Part shown: positions 51,506 to 62,600 of the stretch, in pieces
Layout: each line of letters starts with the position of its first letter
Numbering within the stretch: position 1 is the stretch's first letter
Source of the DNA: Melioribacteraceae bacterium
GTDB lineage: Bacteria; Bacteroidota; Ignavibacteria; Ignavibacteriales; Melioribacteraceae
Reading direction: 5' to 3'
Length of the DNA: 64,000 bases
NCBI GenBank assembly: GCA_035362835.1
Contig: DAOSDY010000002.1
Coordinates: forward strand, 124,001 to 188,000
Program-made: the position numbers and the translations under genes
The notes under the pieces: generated by a model
What the model was told of the DNA's origin: nothing
What the model saw: only the letters and a program-made list of their open reading frames with translations
Databases searched by the model: none

Positions 51506-52453
51506 ATGAAAACGCGCCAACTTGGAAAAAATGGTCCGCAACTCACAGTTGTCGGATTCGGTGCCTGGGCCATAGGCGGGCCATGGCAGTGGGGATGGGG
51601 TGAGGTTGATGATAAGGAATCGATATCAGCAATTCATACCGCAATTGAAAATGGTATCAATTGGATTGATACTGCCGCCGTATACGGATTCGGTCATTCT
51701 GAAAAAGTTACTGCAATTGCTGTTAATTCAATAAGAGATAAAGTTTTTATTGCAACAAAGTGCGGAATGGTTAATGACGGCTCCGGAAATGCTGTATTTA
51801 ACAACCATCCAGATAATATCAGAAAAGAATGCGAAGATAGTTTGAGAAGGCTTAATACCGAGTATATCGACTTGTACCAGATTCACTGGCCTGATGAAAA
51901 TGTGGAAGTTGAGCGGTCCTGGGAAATGATGGTCCGGCTTAAAGAGGAAGGGAAAGTAAAATATATCGGTGTGAGTAATTTTGATGTTCCGCTTCTCGAA
52001 CGATGCATGAAAATTGAACATGTTCAATCGCTTCAGCCGCCGTTCAGTATGCTGAATAGAAAAGTTGAAAGCGAAATTCTTCCTTACTGTCTTGAGAATG
52101 GAATCGGAGTGGTTGCATATAGCCCAATGCAGGCCGGACTTTTAACCGGGAAATTTGATATCAATAGATTAGCACCCGACGATTGGCGACAGCGCGGATC
52201 TCATTTCCGTCAGCCTTACTTAAATCAAGCTCTAAAGTTGGTTGAAGAGTTAAGAGACATTTCAGATAGAAAAAACTGTACCGTCGGTAATCTTGCTGTT
52301 GCGTGGGTTCTTGCAAATCCCTCGCTTACATCGGCTATTGTTGGCGCACGGAATCCTGAACAGGTAAGAGAAAATATTATTTCGGCTCAGGTAGAACTTT
52401 CTGATACTGATTTGAATGATATCGGCAGATTGTTAAACGAATCAGGATTATAA
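51506..52453 (+). CDS. Aldo/keto reductase
   Basis: A 315-residue TIM-barrel oxidoreductase. The catalytic set is present: NWIDTAAVYGFGHSE (Asp, Tyr), IATKCG (Lys) and YQIHWPD (His). NADPH-binding is shown by SAIVGARNPEQVREN near the end. The family reduces aldehydes, ketones and quinones in the cytoplasm. The close wording to the YhdN/Tas branch (GTGxWAIGG type, here FGAWAIGG) suggests a general stress reductase. The start is ATG after AAAGG, between two tRNA genes, in its own transcript. Substrate not readable. Confidence 0.93.
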   Translation: MKTRQLGKNGPQLTVVGFGAWAIGGPWQWGWGEVDDKESISAIHTAIENGINWIDTAAVYGFGHSEKVTAIAVNSIRDKVFIATKCGMVNDGSGNAVFNNHPDNIRKECEDSLRRLNTEYIDLYQIHWPDENVEVERSWEMMVRLKEEGKVKYIGVSNFDVPLLERCMKIEHVQSLQPPFSMLNRKVESEILPYCLENGIGVVAYSPMQAGLLTGKFDINRLAPDDWRQRGSHFRQPYLNQALKLVEELRDISDRKNCTVGNLAVAWVLANPSLTSAIVGARNPEQVRENIISAQVELSDTDLNDIGRLLNESGL

Positions 52454-52509
52454 ACTTTTAGTAAGTTTAACTATATTTGAATCATAAAAAGTTTTGTTGG
52501 TTCTTTAAT

Positions 52510-52583
52510 GGCGCGTTCGTCTAGTGGTCCAGGACGCCGCCCTCTCAAGGCGGAGATCACGGGTTCGACCCCCGTACGCGCTA
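52510..52583 (+). tRNA. tRNA-Glu (anticodon CTC)
   Basis: A 74-base cloverleaf: acceptor GGCGCGT / ACGCGCT with a G1-U72 wobble, D-arm GTCTAGTGGTCCAGGAC, anticodon stem CCGCC/GGCGG with loop CTCTCAA (anticodon CTC), T-arm ACGGG TTCGACC CCCGT, discriminator A. Reads GAG. CCA not encoded. Confidence 0.92.
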
Positions 52584-52654
52584 CAATTTTTAATCTGATT
52601 GTATTTCGCTTATTCGAAAATTCCAGGAACAAGATTTTTTAATCTCTAATAAAG

Positions 52655-52678
52655 TCCCGTCATTTGGCGGGAATTTTT
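52655..52678 (+). terminator. Rho-independent terminator after tRNA-Glu
   Basis: TCCCGTC-ATTT-GGCGGGA followed by AATTTTT; 7-base stem with one G-T pair. Confidence 0.8.
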
Positions 52679-52711
52679 ATATTTTGAGCAGGTTTTAATT
52701 CGAATCAGAAA

Positions 52712-53041
52712 ATGGCACGTTACGAAAAACATATTTTTGCCTGCCAGAATAAAAGAGAAGCCGGGCATCCAAGAGGGTGTTGTGCAGATAAAAATTCGCA
52801 GCAGATTCTGGATTATTTGAAGAAACGATTGAAAGAGTTGGGCCTCAATTCAAAAGTGAGGGCGAATAATTCAGGCTGCCTTGATGCCTGTGAATTCGGC
52901 CCAGTTGCTGTTGTTTACCCGGAGCAGATATGGTATGGTCATCTATCGATCGAGGATGTTGAGGAAATTATTCAAAGTCATCTTATTAATAATCTCCCCG
53001 TTGAAAGATTGATGATCAAAGACAAGAGGTTCGATCAGTGA
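52712..53041 (+). CDS. Thioredoxin-like [2Fe-2S] ferredoxin
   Basis: A 109-residue protein of the thioredoxin-fold ferredoxin family (as in NuoE-like and nitrogenase-associated FeSII types): HIFACQNKREAGHPRGCC, then NNSGCLDACEFGPVAVVYP and WYGHLSIEDVEEIIQ. Four of the cysteines (in FACQ, GCC, GCLDAC) provide the cluster ligands. Electron carrier, partner unknown. It starts at ATG; its stop overlaps the GTG start of nth (GTGA), so the two are one unit. Confidence 0.9.
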   Translation: MARYEKHIFACQNKREAGHPRGCCADKNSQQILDYLKKRLKELGLNSKVRANNSGCLDACEFGPVAVVYPEQIWYGHLSIEDVEEIIQSHLINNLPVERLMIKDKRFDQ

Positions 53042-53697
53042 AAATTGAACCGGAAGAAAAAAAGAGAGCCCGTAAAATTTTTGATATACTCTGGAAAAAA
53101 TTTCCTGACGCTCAGCCCGCTCTCGAATATAAAAATCCGTTCCAGTTGCTTATCGCAACTATTCTATCTGCGCAGTGTACCGATGCGAGGGTTAACATAG
53201 TTACTCAAACTCTTTTTAAAAAATACAGAAATCCTTCGGATTACCTTGAAGTTTCCGGACGTGATCTGGAAAAAGATATTTTCTCTACAGGTTTTTACAG
53301 ACAGAAAGCAAAAAGTATAAAGAACTGCTGCAAAATGATTATTGAAGAATATAACGGTAAGGTTCCGCGGAATTTCGACGAGCTTATAAAACTTCCAGGA
53401 GTTGGAAGAAAAACCGCTTCGGTTATTGCCGGGAATGCTTTTGGTATTCCTTCTATTGCTGTTGACACTCATGTAAAAAGACTTTCTAGTCTTCTCGGAT
53501 TTATTGATTCTTCCGATCCGGAAAAAATTGAATACAGGTTGAAAGAATTGTTACCCGAAGATTACTGGATAGTTAGCGGACACCTGCTTATGAATCACGG
53601 CAGAAATACATGCATCGCCAGAAGACCGAAATGCGGCGAATGTATTATCAGCGGCTTGTGCCCCTCATTTGTAAAATTTTTAAAGGAGAAAAAATGA
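53038..53697 (+). CDS. nth: Endonuclease III
   Basis: A 219-residue base-excision-repair enzyme. Helix-hairpin-helix KLPGVGRKTASVIAG with catalytic Lys125, then VDTHVKRL with catalytic Asp143, and the [4Fe-4S] loop Cys192-x6-Cys199-x2-Cys202-x5-Cys208. It removes oxidised pyrimidines and cuts the backbone by beta-elimination. The start is GTG at 53038 overlapping the ferredoxin stop. The HD-protein gene starts inside its end (ATGA at 53694). It is complete and should be active. Confidence 0.96.
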   Translation: MKIEPEEKKRARKIFDILWKKFPDAQPALEYKNPFQLLIATILSAQCTDARVNIVTQTLFKKYRNPSDYLEVSGRDLEKDIFSTGFYRQKAKSIKNCCKMIIEEYNGKVPRNFDELIKLPGVGRKTASVIAGNAFGIPSIAVDTHVKRLSSLLGFIDSSDPEKIEYRLKELLPEDYWIVSGHLLMNHGRNTCIARRPKCGECIISGLCPSFVKFLKEKK

Positions 53698-54263
53698 GTC
53701 CTGATTTTATGAGAGATAGAGAATACTGTCATGCAATCTTAAAAGAATATACAAAAAGCGACAGTCTCCTTAAGCATGCTTATGCCGTGGAAACCTGTGT
53801 TGCCGCATACGCTGAGAAATTAGGTGAAGAGAAGAACTATTGGAGTTGTGTGGCACTTCTGCATGATTTCGATTACGAGATGTATCCAACGGCCGAAGAG
53901 CATCCATATAAGGGAAAAGAAATTCTTTTGTCAAAAGGTTTTAGCGAAGAATTCTGTAATACTATTCTCTCTCATGCTGATTATACCGGTGTACCCAGGG
54001 AGACGATTCTTGCCAAGGTTCTATTTGCATGTGATGAACTTGCCGGTTTTATTACAGCCGTAGCTTATGTCCGTCCTAGTAAATCGATTGATGAGGTCGA
54101 AGTTAAGTCGGTTACTAAGAAGATGAAGGATAAAGCATTTGCCCGGGCTGTGAACAGGGAGGATATTATCAAAGGCGCCTCGGAACTTGGTGTGACGCTT
54201 GATGAGCATATTCAGTTCTGCATCGATGCAATGAAGAAAAACAAAGATCTTCTCGGACTTTAG
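53694..54263 (+). CDS. HD-domain phosphohydrolase
   Basis: A 189-residue protein with the HD superfamily metal motif: LLKHAYAVE (H), VALLHDFDYE (HD) and LSHADYTGV then CDELAGF (D). The layout matches HDIG-type predicted hydrolases (YedJ/RsbU-free class) acting on nucleotides or small phosphate esters. ATG at 53694 follows AAGGAG and overlaps the nth stop; the frame extends further upstream inside nth but is not used. Function not known. Confidence 0.88.
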   Translation: MSPDFMRDREYCHAILKEYTKSDSLLKHAYAVETCVAAYAEKLGEEKNYWSCVALLHDFDYEMYPTAEEHPYKGKEILLSKGFSEEFCNTILSHADYTGVPRETILAKVLFACDELAGFITAVAYVRPSKSIDEVEVKSVTKKMKDKAFARAVNREDIIKGASELGVTLDEHIQFCIDAMKKNKDLLGL

Positions 54264-54497
54264 ACTGTTTTTATACTACTTTTCCCGGTAGAGATTCTAT
54301 TATGAAATGGTTGCCCGTTTGTTTGAATTATGCCAAATAATACACTCTTAGTAAATTTTTAATTGACTTGACATTATAATCACTTCTTGCATAAATTTTG
54401 CAGGTAAAAACGGAGAAGTATTATAGAGAATTTGGCTACCATTACAGAATCAAAAAAAATATTTTAATTGTTATTACTAAATCTTGAAAAAGCCAAA

Positions 54498-57400
54498 ATG
54501 AAGACCAGATTCTCTCTATTATTTCTCTTTTTTATTTTAAATCATTCCCTTTTTGCTCAGGATGTTAGGGTAATTTCTTCCAGTACCTCATCTCTAGTTA
54601 TAGAATACCGTCCGGTAATTGGTGATACCGCGTTCCAAATAATCAGCGGCGAGAAATATACCGGACTTAAAATACCCGGAACTTTTATAGAGAATCTAAC
54701 CCGTAGAGGACAAACTCAGATCCCCGTGCGTGAAATTAATATCGGTGTCCCGGCTGAATTTGGTAGTACAATTCAGGTAATAACTTCGGATTATACAACC
54801 TTACCCGGCAAGTACATTGTAAACCCTGAATTCGAAATTGATTCGCTTTCGACTATCGAAAAATACTATATCTCTCCGCAACCTGATGAAAATGATAATT
54901 CTGAGCTCGTTACTTTTGGCGATTTTGGCTTAATCCGTTCTTTACCGGTACAGTCAATTAAAATATATCCGGTTCAGCAGGACAAAATAAATAACCAGAT
55001 AAAAGTATATAATAGAATAGTATTCAGTATTACATTCCCTCGACCTGCTTTCGAAACGGAGTTAATTAAAGAGGATTTTCTTCAGTATTCAGTTATCAAT
55101 TGGGGAGTAGCAAAAAAATGGGGTCGTAGAAACGATGCAAAATTATCCAAGACGGGTTCAACACTTGCAGCAACCAACTGGTACCGTTTCGAAGCACCTG
55201 AAGAAGGAATTTACCGGATTGATAGAACAACTCTTCAAAACCTTGGAGCCGATGTAAATAATCTCGACCCGCGAACGATTAAAATCTTCAGCAACGGTGG
55301 GTATAATCTTCCAGAAAACTACATCGCTGTTTCCAACAGAAAATTTCAGGAGATTGCCATTTCGGTTACAGGAGAATCCGACGGCCGCTTCGACTCCGGC
55401 GATTATATCCTCTTTTATGGACGTGGCCCTGAATTCTGGGATTACAATCCTTCTTACAGTAAAATTATGAGAGAAAAACATTTCTACTCAAAGAAGAATT
55501 ATTATTGGCTTACATTTGGCGGATCTTCGGGAAAACGTATTTCTGAAAAACCTTCACTCAATCAGGGAGGTGCTTATCAGCAGACTTTTTCACTTGCATA
55601 TAAAAGCTCTGATAAAGACAGCGTTAATATCGGGAAGACCGGCAGAGATTATTTAGGGGATGAATTCAATTCAACGTCATTGAACAGAACGTATTTAACA
55701 TCTCTAAATGGAATAGTTCCCTCTTCACGGATTAACTATCGTTTTCGGATGGTGAATTCCTCCGCGGCATATGTTCCATTACGTCTGGATGAAAGTAACA
55801 ATCAGATCTACTCTTCAAACATTGCCGGATTCGGTTCAAACACCTATTCATACGGACAGGACCTGATCGGATCTGCTTCTTTCCAGGGAAACTTATCGGA
55901 CGAGAGAAGCAATCTGAAATTTACCATCTCATCTTCTTCGCCAAGTACAAAAGTATATCTAGATTATTTTGAAATAGAGTACCGCCGGCAGTTGAGCGCG
56001 CTGAATGATAATTTCCTGCTATTCTCGAAGGATACTTCAGCCGTTCTTCAATATACTGTTGTCAATTTCTCAAACAGTTCAATTCTTGTTTACGACGTTA
56101 CTGACTATGCCGGTATGAAAATTGTTACAAATACAACTATCAGCGGCGGACAGGTAACGTTCCAGATTTCTGAACAATCGAACAAGGTATCTAAGTATCT
56201 GATTGTAAATCAAAGCGGATTTAAAACACCTGTTAATGGAGCAGCTGTTACTACTCAGGATATTAGAGGTAATACAGCAGGTACCGAACTGATTATAATT
56301 ACTCACAAGGATCTTCGGGTACAGGCCGAAAGGTATGCTGCTTACAGAACTTCCCAGTCTCCTGCAAAGATTACTGCATCGGTGTATTTTGTCGATGACA
56401 TAATGAATGAATTCTCCGCAGGAATGCTGGATCCAACTTCGATTCGCGATTTCTTAAAATATGCTTACGACAACTGGCAGACTAAACCTTTTTACGTCCT
56501 TTTCTTCGGTGACGGTGACTATGATTACCTTAATTCAGAAAAGTTGAATAAAAATTACATCCCCACATATCAGAAACCCGAATCATTAGACAAAATTTAC
56601 TCTTATCCGACCGATGATTATTTCGCGCGAGTTTCGGGTAACGATCTTAGAATCGACCTTGCAATCGGTCGCCTCAATGTTCAAAGCCTTACTGAAGCTC
56701 AGAATGTGGTCGATAAAATTATACAATACGAAACAAGTCTCGAAAAAGGACTCTGGAGAACGAACATTACTCTTGTTGCCGATGACGGTCCTCAGGAACT
56801 CGGATATAATGATGGTAGTATTCACACAAGTCAATCCGAAAATCTTTCCAACCGGAGAATCCCGCAATATTTTGACCAGAATAAAATTTATCTGGCAGCT
56901 TATCCAACTGCCATTTCCGGATTGGGGCGTAGAAAACCGGATGTGAATAAGGCAATTGTTGATGCTGTAAACAACGGCACACTTATTCTCAATTTTATCG
57001 GTCACGGAAATCCGAACACATGGACTCATGAATATGTTTTTGAGAAGGCTTCTTCTATTCCGCAACTTTCAAATAAGAATTACTTTTTTCTTACCGCCGC
57101 AACCTGCGATTTCGGTAAATATGATAATCCTGGTCAGCAAAGTTCAACCGAAATAATGATCAATATGAAAGATGCGGGAGCTATTGGTGCTTTTACAGCG
57201 GCGCGGGTTGTCTATTCTACTCAAAATGCTGCGATTAATGATTCGTTATTTTCAAATCTATTCAGATCGAGGGATGAAAATAATCTGCCGTATAGGATCG
57301 GGAGATCATATTTTCTGGCAAAACAGTTTCGTACAGAGGATAACGACGAAAAATTTCACCTGTTTTGCGATCCGACTATCAGATTGGCACAGCCCCTGCT

Positions 57401-58457
57401 TCAGGCATCAATCGATTCTATAAATAATAAATCGATTAATTCCACTGTCCAGATCAACGCACTTGGCGAGGTTAAGGTTAAAGGAAGAGTAATAAACAGC
57501 GACGGTACGAATTCCAATTATTCCGGCGAAGCGATTATCAGTGTTTACGACTCCGAGCGTCAATTGTACCTGAGTGAAATGAACTACTACGCTACTTTGC
57601 AGGGAGGTTTGATTTTCAGGGGCCGGACTAATGTAACTAATGGTATCTTCAATACAGAGTTTATTGTCCCCAAAGATATTTCATACGAAAATAAAAGGGG
57701 TAAAGTTTCAGCTTATGTTTTTAATCAGTCGCAGGACGGAATAGGGTTCACTTCTAATGTAATTGTTGGTGGTACGAATCCAAATGCGGTAAATGACGGG
57801 AAAGGGCCCGAGATAGAAATCTTTTTTGATGATGAATCGTTCGGAAACTCATATCTTGTCAATCCGGATTTTGTTCTGATCGCGAGAATTAAGGACGGAA
57901 CTGGTTTGAATACAACCGGAACCGGTATCGGTCATAAACTGGAAGGGATTTTAAATGATGATGATAACAACTCGATCGACTTTACAAACTTTTTCATCGG
58001 CGATCTAAACTCCGGCGGTAAATCCGGTGTAATACGTTTTAAATTCTCTTCAATGCCGGTGGGGGATTACAATATTAAAGTAAAAGCCTGGGACGTATTC
58101 AATAATTTTTCTCTGCAGGAAACTAATTTCTCGGTTGTTAATTCTTTGAATGGAATTACAGTCCGCGATATTTATAATTACCCGAATCCCTTCTCTTCTT
58201 CAACAACTTTTACTTTCCAGCATAATATTGCAAGTCCCATTAATGTTAAAATAAGGGTCTATACTGTTGCCGGCAGGATGATAAAAGAAATTGAAGAGAT
58301 CGATATTCTGAATAAATTTGTTAGAATTGAATGGGACGGAAGAGATAACGACGGAAATAATATAGGCAACGGAACATATCTCTATAAACTTACGGTGGAA
58401 TCTTCCGACGGTAAGTATAAAGATAATGTTCTGGGAAAATTATCTGTAATTAAATAA
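54498..58457 (+). CDS. porU: Type IX secretion system sortase PorU
   Basis: A 1319-residue protein with a signal peptide (to LFAQD, about 21). Residues ~20-560 are the PorU N-terminal beta-rich region. The Peptidase C25 (gingipain-like) domain follows, with catalytic His836 in FIGHGNPNTWTHE and Cys870 in LTAATCDFG. The last ~90 residues hold a FlgD/Ig-like tail with IYNYPNPFSSSTTF, as in other PorU proteins. PorU removes the C-terminal sorting domain of T9SS cargo and attaches the protein to a surface glycolipid. It is followed by porV 45 bases later, the conserved pair. ATG at 54498 is chosen; an in-frame TTG at 54468 is less likely. Confidence 0.95.
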   Translation: MKTRFSLLFLFFILNHSLFAQDVRVISSSTSSLVIEYRPVIGDTAFQIISGEKYTGLKIPGTFIENLTRRGQTQIPVREINIGVPAEFGSTIQVITSDYTTLPGKYIVNPEFEIDSLSTIEKYYISPQPDENDNSELVTFGDFGLIRSLPVQSIKIYPVQQDKINNQIKVYNRIVFSITFPRPAFETELIKEDFLQYSVINWGVAKKWGRRNDAKLSKTGSTLAATNWYRFEAPEEGIYRIDRTTLQNLGADVNNLDPRTIKIFSNGGYNLPENYIAVSNRKFQEIAISVTGESDGRFDSGDYILFYGRGPEFWDYNPSYSKIMREKHFYSKKNYYWLTFGGSSGKRISEKPSLNQGGAYQQTFSLAYKSSDKDSVNIGKTGRDYLGDEFNSTSLNRTYLTSLNGIVPSSRINYRFRMVNSSAAYVPLRLDESNNQIYSSNIAGFGSNTYSYGQDLIGSASFQGNLSDERSNLKFTISSSSPSTKVYLDYFEIEYRRQLSALNDNFLLFSKDTSAVLQYTVVNFSNSSILVYDVTDYAGMKIVTNTTISGGQVTFQISEQSNKVSKYLIVNQSGFKTPVNGAAVTTQDIRGNTAGTELIIITHKDLRVQAERYAAYRTSQSPAKITASVYFVDDIMNEFSAGMLDPTSIRDFLKYAYDNWQTKPFYVLFFGDGDYDYLNSEKLNKNYIPTYQKPESLDKIYSYPTDDYFARVSGNDLRIDLAIGRLNVQSLTEAQNVVDKIIQYETSLEKGLWRTNITLVADDGPQELGYNDGSIHTSQSENLSNRRIPQYFDQNKIYLAAYPTAISGLGRRKPDVNKAIVDAVNNGTLILNFIGHGNPNTWTHEYVFEKASSIPQLSNKNYFFLTAATCDFGKYDNPGQQSSTEIMINMKDAGAIGAFTAARVVYSTQNAAINDSLFSNLFRSRDENNLPYRIGRSYFLAKQFRTEDNDEKFHLFCDPTIRLAQPLLQASIDSINNKSINSTVQINALGEVKVKGRVINSDGTNSNYSGEAIISVYDSERQLYLSEMNYYATLQGGLIFRGRTNVTNGIFNTEFIVPKDISYENKRGKVSAYVFNQSQDGIGFTSNVIVGGTNPNAVNDGKGPEIEIFFDDESFGNSYLVNPDFVLIARIKDGTGLNTTGTGIGHKLEGILNDDDNNSIDFTNFFIGDLNSGGKSGVIRFKFSSMPVGDYNIKVKAWDVFNNFSLQETNFSVVNSLNGITVRDIYNYPNPFSSSTTFTFQHNIASPINVKIRVYTVAGRMIKEIEEIDILNKFVRIEWDGRDNDGNNIGNGTYLYKLTVESSDGKYKDNVLGKLSVIK

Positions 58458-58502
58458 ACTTAAAGACAAAATAAAGAAATCTACTTTTATGGAGGTTATA
58501 AA

Positions 58503-59693
58503 ATGAATAGAAGAGCCATCATAATGATTCTATGTGTACTTACCATAGGAATGGCTGAGAAAACGTTTGCTCAGGGTGAAGCAGCGGTTCCGTTTCTACT
58601 GCTGGCCCCGGATTCAAGAGCAGGTGGTCTGGGCGAATCGGGCGCTGGACTTGCCGATAATTCCGCTGCAGTTTTCTGGAATCCGGCTGGTATTGCATTC
58701 CTTACTGGATCCGAAGTTGGCTTTACTCACAGCAACTGGCTGCCGATGTTTAATCTCGACCTCTTTTATGACTATGCAACATACCGTCAGTATATAGAAG
58801 ATTTAAGCGGCAGCTTAACTGCAAGCGTTACATATATGAACTACGGAGAGTTTGTTAGAACAAGTTCTAATTCTCCCGATCCGATCGGTACATTCAGATC
58901 ATTCGATGCTGCATTAACTCTTGGCTATGCAACAAAGTTAAGCAACAGCTGGGGACTCGGATTCAATTTCCGGGTAATCCACAGCCGGCTTGCAGACAAA
59001 CCGACCGAAGCAGAACAGGGCTCGGGTGTAGCTACTTCTGTTAGTTTTGATGTTGGCGCAATGTGGCGTCCCGAAGTTCTTGATCTTCCGCTAATCGGCG
59101 ATATCGGTAATCAGTTCAGTATCGGTTTTAATCTCAGCAATATCGGTCCTAAGATTTACTACATAGATCAGGCTCAGGCCGATCCTATACCGACAAATTT
59201 CAGACTCGGAATTGCCGCCAGACTATTTGAAGACGAATACAATTCACTTACGTATACAATTGACTTCAGTAAACTTCTGGTTGATAAAGGGGAAGCGTTC
59301 AGAGGTGAGATCGATACTACCGGAACTAAGAAAAGAAAAGACTTTTATGAGTCGATCTTTACTGCCTGGTTCGACCAACCTTTCAGTGAAGAGATAAGGG
59401 ACATAGTTACATCAATGGGATTGGAATACTGGTACGGAAGCGAGGCCGAAGGTTTTAAATTTGCACTCCGGGCAGGTTTCTTCTATGAAGATCCCTCGTT
59501 CGGAAACCGTAAATTTGTAACACTGGGCGCCGGTATAAGATATGAGCTATACGGATTCGATTTCAGTTACATTACTACAGATGTATTTAAAGGAAGTGAA
59601 AATCATCCTTTGAATAATACCCTCCGTTTCTCCTTGCTTATTGGATGGGGCTCTCAGGTAAAAACCGGGTCCGGTTTTCCGCGCGGAATTTAA
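58503..59693 (+). CDS. porV: Type IX secretion system shuttle/outer-membrane protein PorV
   Basis: A 396-residue FadL-type barrel: signal peptide (to TFAQGE, about 24), then the PorV signature VPFLLLAPDSRAGGLGESGA and AVFWNPAGIAFLTGSE. PorV (LptO) receives cargo from the SprA translocon and hands it to PorU. The start is ATG after GGAGG. It lies 45 bases after porU and 6 bases before the next gene, so the operon continues. The T9SS inner-membrane motor genes (gldKLMN) are not in the window. Confidence 0.95.
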   Translation: MNRRAIIMILCVLTIGMAEKTFAQGEAAVPFLLLAPDSRAGGLGESGAGLADNSAAVFWNPAGIAFLTGSEVGFTHSNWLPMFNLDLFYDYATYRQYIEDLSGSLTASVTYMNYGEFVRTSSNSPDPIGTFRSFDAALTLGYATKLSNSWGLGFNFRVIHSRLADKPTEAEQGSGVATSVSFDVGAMWRPEVLDLPLIGDIGNQFSIGFNLSNIGPKIYYIDQAQADPIPTNFRLGIAARLFEDEYNSLTYTIDFSKLLVDKGEAFRGEIDTTGTKKRKDFYESIFTAWFDQPFSEEIRDIVTSMGLEYWYGSEAEGFKFALRAGFFYEDPSFGNRKFVTLGAGIRYELYGFDFSYITTDVFKGSENHPLNNTLRFSLLIGWGSQVKTGSGFPRGI

Positions 59694-59699
59694 TTAAAC

Positions 59700-62600
59700 A
59701 TGAAGAATTTTTTTTTAGTCATACTGTTTTTAACCGGATTGGGCAGTATCTCTGCCCAATCCTTTGTAAAGCATTCCGTCAGTCAACTCAACCCTAATCA
59801 CCGGAATAATATTAATTCCGATTCGATTAAGATTCTTGCAGTTATGGTCGATTTCCAGGAGGATAGGTACGACGGCACAACAGGTACAGGGAAATTCGGT
59901 TCACATTTTACAAGAGCTTACGGCGATACAATTCTGGATCCACTCCCGCATAATGCTGAATACTTTGCTGACCATCTCGAGTTTACAAAAAATTATTTCA
60001 ATAAAGTTTCTAACGGCAAAGTAAAAATTGATTATCAAGTTTTACCGGATGTCATTACTGTTTCAAAAACTATGAGGGAATACGTTCCCGTATACAATTC
60101 GAATGATTTTTCACCGATGGCAGATTTCTCTTTGGAGGTATGGCAGCTGGCAGGGCAGCGGAATCCGGATTTTAATTTCTCCGGTTATAATCTCTTTATG
60201 ATCTTCCATGCAGGTATCAGCAATGCAATTGGCGACGGTGCACCGTTGATTAACCGTAATATGCCCTCTCTATATCTCGGCTTGGAATCTCTTAAACAAA
60301 TCTACGGTAATCAATTCAATGGTTTCCCGATTGGTAACAATAATTTCCTTATTCAAAACACCATTATAATGCCGGAGACCGAATCGAGGGAAGCAACTGC
60401 AATTGACAATTCTGTTTTACTGATCGAATATTCTATTAACGGTTTATTGGTTGGAAACATTGCCAGTTATCTCGGTTTGCCGGATCTTTTTAACACTGAG
60501 ACTTCTAAAAGTGCGATCGGAAGATTCGGATTGATGGACCCGCAGGCACTGTTGGCAAATTCCGGAATGTTTCCTCCCGAACCATCCCCCTGGGAGAAAA
60601 TCTTCTTAGGATGGGAGAGCCCTGTTGTTATTAATCCGGCTGATAAAAAAATCTCGATTGCCGCCAGATTAAGTGCCTCTTCCGGAGACACGACTTTAAT
60701 TAAGATTCCTCTCAATTCAACAGAATATTTTCTGATTGAAAATCGTAATCAGGATTCGAGAAATGATAACCTGAAAATAACTTATAAACAGAACGGTATA
60801 ATCAGCACTAAAATAATTGAAGCAGATACAAGCGGAATCTTTATCGCTGAGCGAAAAAGTGTTAACGGTATCCCGGGCGGTGTTGTTCTGGACGCGGATG
60901 AATATGATGCCGCTCTGCCCGGAAACGGAATCGTTATCTGGCATGTTGATGAAAAAGTAATTAACGAGAAGATCCAGGTAAATAAAATAAATGCAGATCC
61001 CGACAGGCGAGGTGTAAGAGTTGTTGAAGCAGACGGCATAAGGGATATCGGCGAAACATTCTATTCAATTTTCGGTGAACTGATAGACGACGGCAGCAGA
61101 GAGGATTTCTGGTTTAAAGGTAATAAGGCAAGGCTTTATAAAAACAGGTTTGCATTCGAAACCAAACCAAGCAGCAGAACTAACGACGGATCTAACAGTT
61201 TAATCACACTAGAAAATTTTTCAGATCTTTCGGAAAAAATATCCTTTAACTTAAGCTTCGGCTCAGACAATCTTGTTCTTGAATACAATATTTCAATTCC
61301 TGTATTAAATGATCTTAAAAGCCTATCATCTGTTCAGACAGGAAATCTATTCTCAGTCTATCTGCTCGATGGTACAGATTTGCATCGCACGGATATTTAT
61401 ACAGGTATAACCAAATCATTTCCAGGCTTCAGCACATTTCAAACGGCGGTTTATAATGACGGCAACAATGAATATGCTGCCGGGGTTAATGGAAACAGAC
61501 TGAATCTAAATACAACGATAAACGGAAATGCGGAATACTCATATCACTATTTTAATACTCCGATTACATCACCGCCGCTAATAATTAAAAGTGCGGGTAT
61601 TGTTAAAATTCTTTTCGGAACATCGGATGGTAAAGTAATCCAAATTAATGTAAACGAATTTATCTCATCACATCATTCACTTGGTATAAATTCATTTCAG
61701 GTAGATAACAAACCGGTACTTCAGGTAAGTGCGGATGAAAATTATTTCTCCGCTGTCAGTGAAAATACTTTTAGTGATTCGGGTTCAAAAATTGTTTCAA
61801 TCAATAAAAAAATAAAACAGCTTGCCCTTTCAAAATCTGCCGACGGCGGTTATCAGAACGTAATCCTTTATGAAGATTCTGAAGTGAAAGTAATTAAGGA
61901 TGGAATAATCACCGGGTCGTTTTATTTGCCTGTTAACGGAATTTCCGGCTTCTCTTTAGCCGATCTTTTTGGTGACGGAAATAATTATCTGCTGTTCAGC
62001 AGCGGTTCTAAAGTCTATGCAGTGAATTTTAACGGATCGGTTGCAGAAGGTTTTCCAGTAGTCCTTAATAATAATTCTTCATTTACCGGTGTACCGCTTG
62101 CGCTCGATCTTGGAAATGATGGAGATGTGGATATATTTTTATTTACAGTGTCAGGCGATCTTTACGGACTTAATTCCTCGAGCGGGAAATTGTTGTCTTC
62201 CTATCCGGTAACAGCAGGGGGCGGGGCATTCGTTATACCTGCCTTGCTAAAGGAGGAACTTCCTTCGGCCGGACCAATGGCAAAATACAAACCGTTATTA
62301 CCAGTAGCTGATAAATCCGGGAATCTTAAAATCTTTTCATTAGCCGGAATAATTGGAAAAGAATTCTGGATTAACAGGTTCGGTAATTCTGCCAATACTT
62401 CCTTTACAAACCAGGCGGGAATCGAAAATAAGTCCCAAGAGTTTTTCCCGGTCGAAAAAGCTTATAATTGGCCAAATCCTGTTTACGGTTCCGAAACTTT
62501 TATTCGTTATTATGTTTCAGAAGATTCAGATGTTAATATTAAAATATTCGACCTGGCGGGGGATCTTGCGGCAGAACTATCCGATAAGGCCAGAGGAGGT

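Noticed and set aside
53610..53693. Longer start for the HD-domain protein
   Set aside because: It lies inside the nth iron-sulfur loop coding sequence; the AAGGAG site and ATGA overlap mark 53694 as the start.
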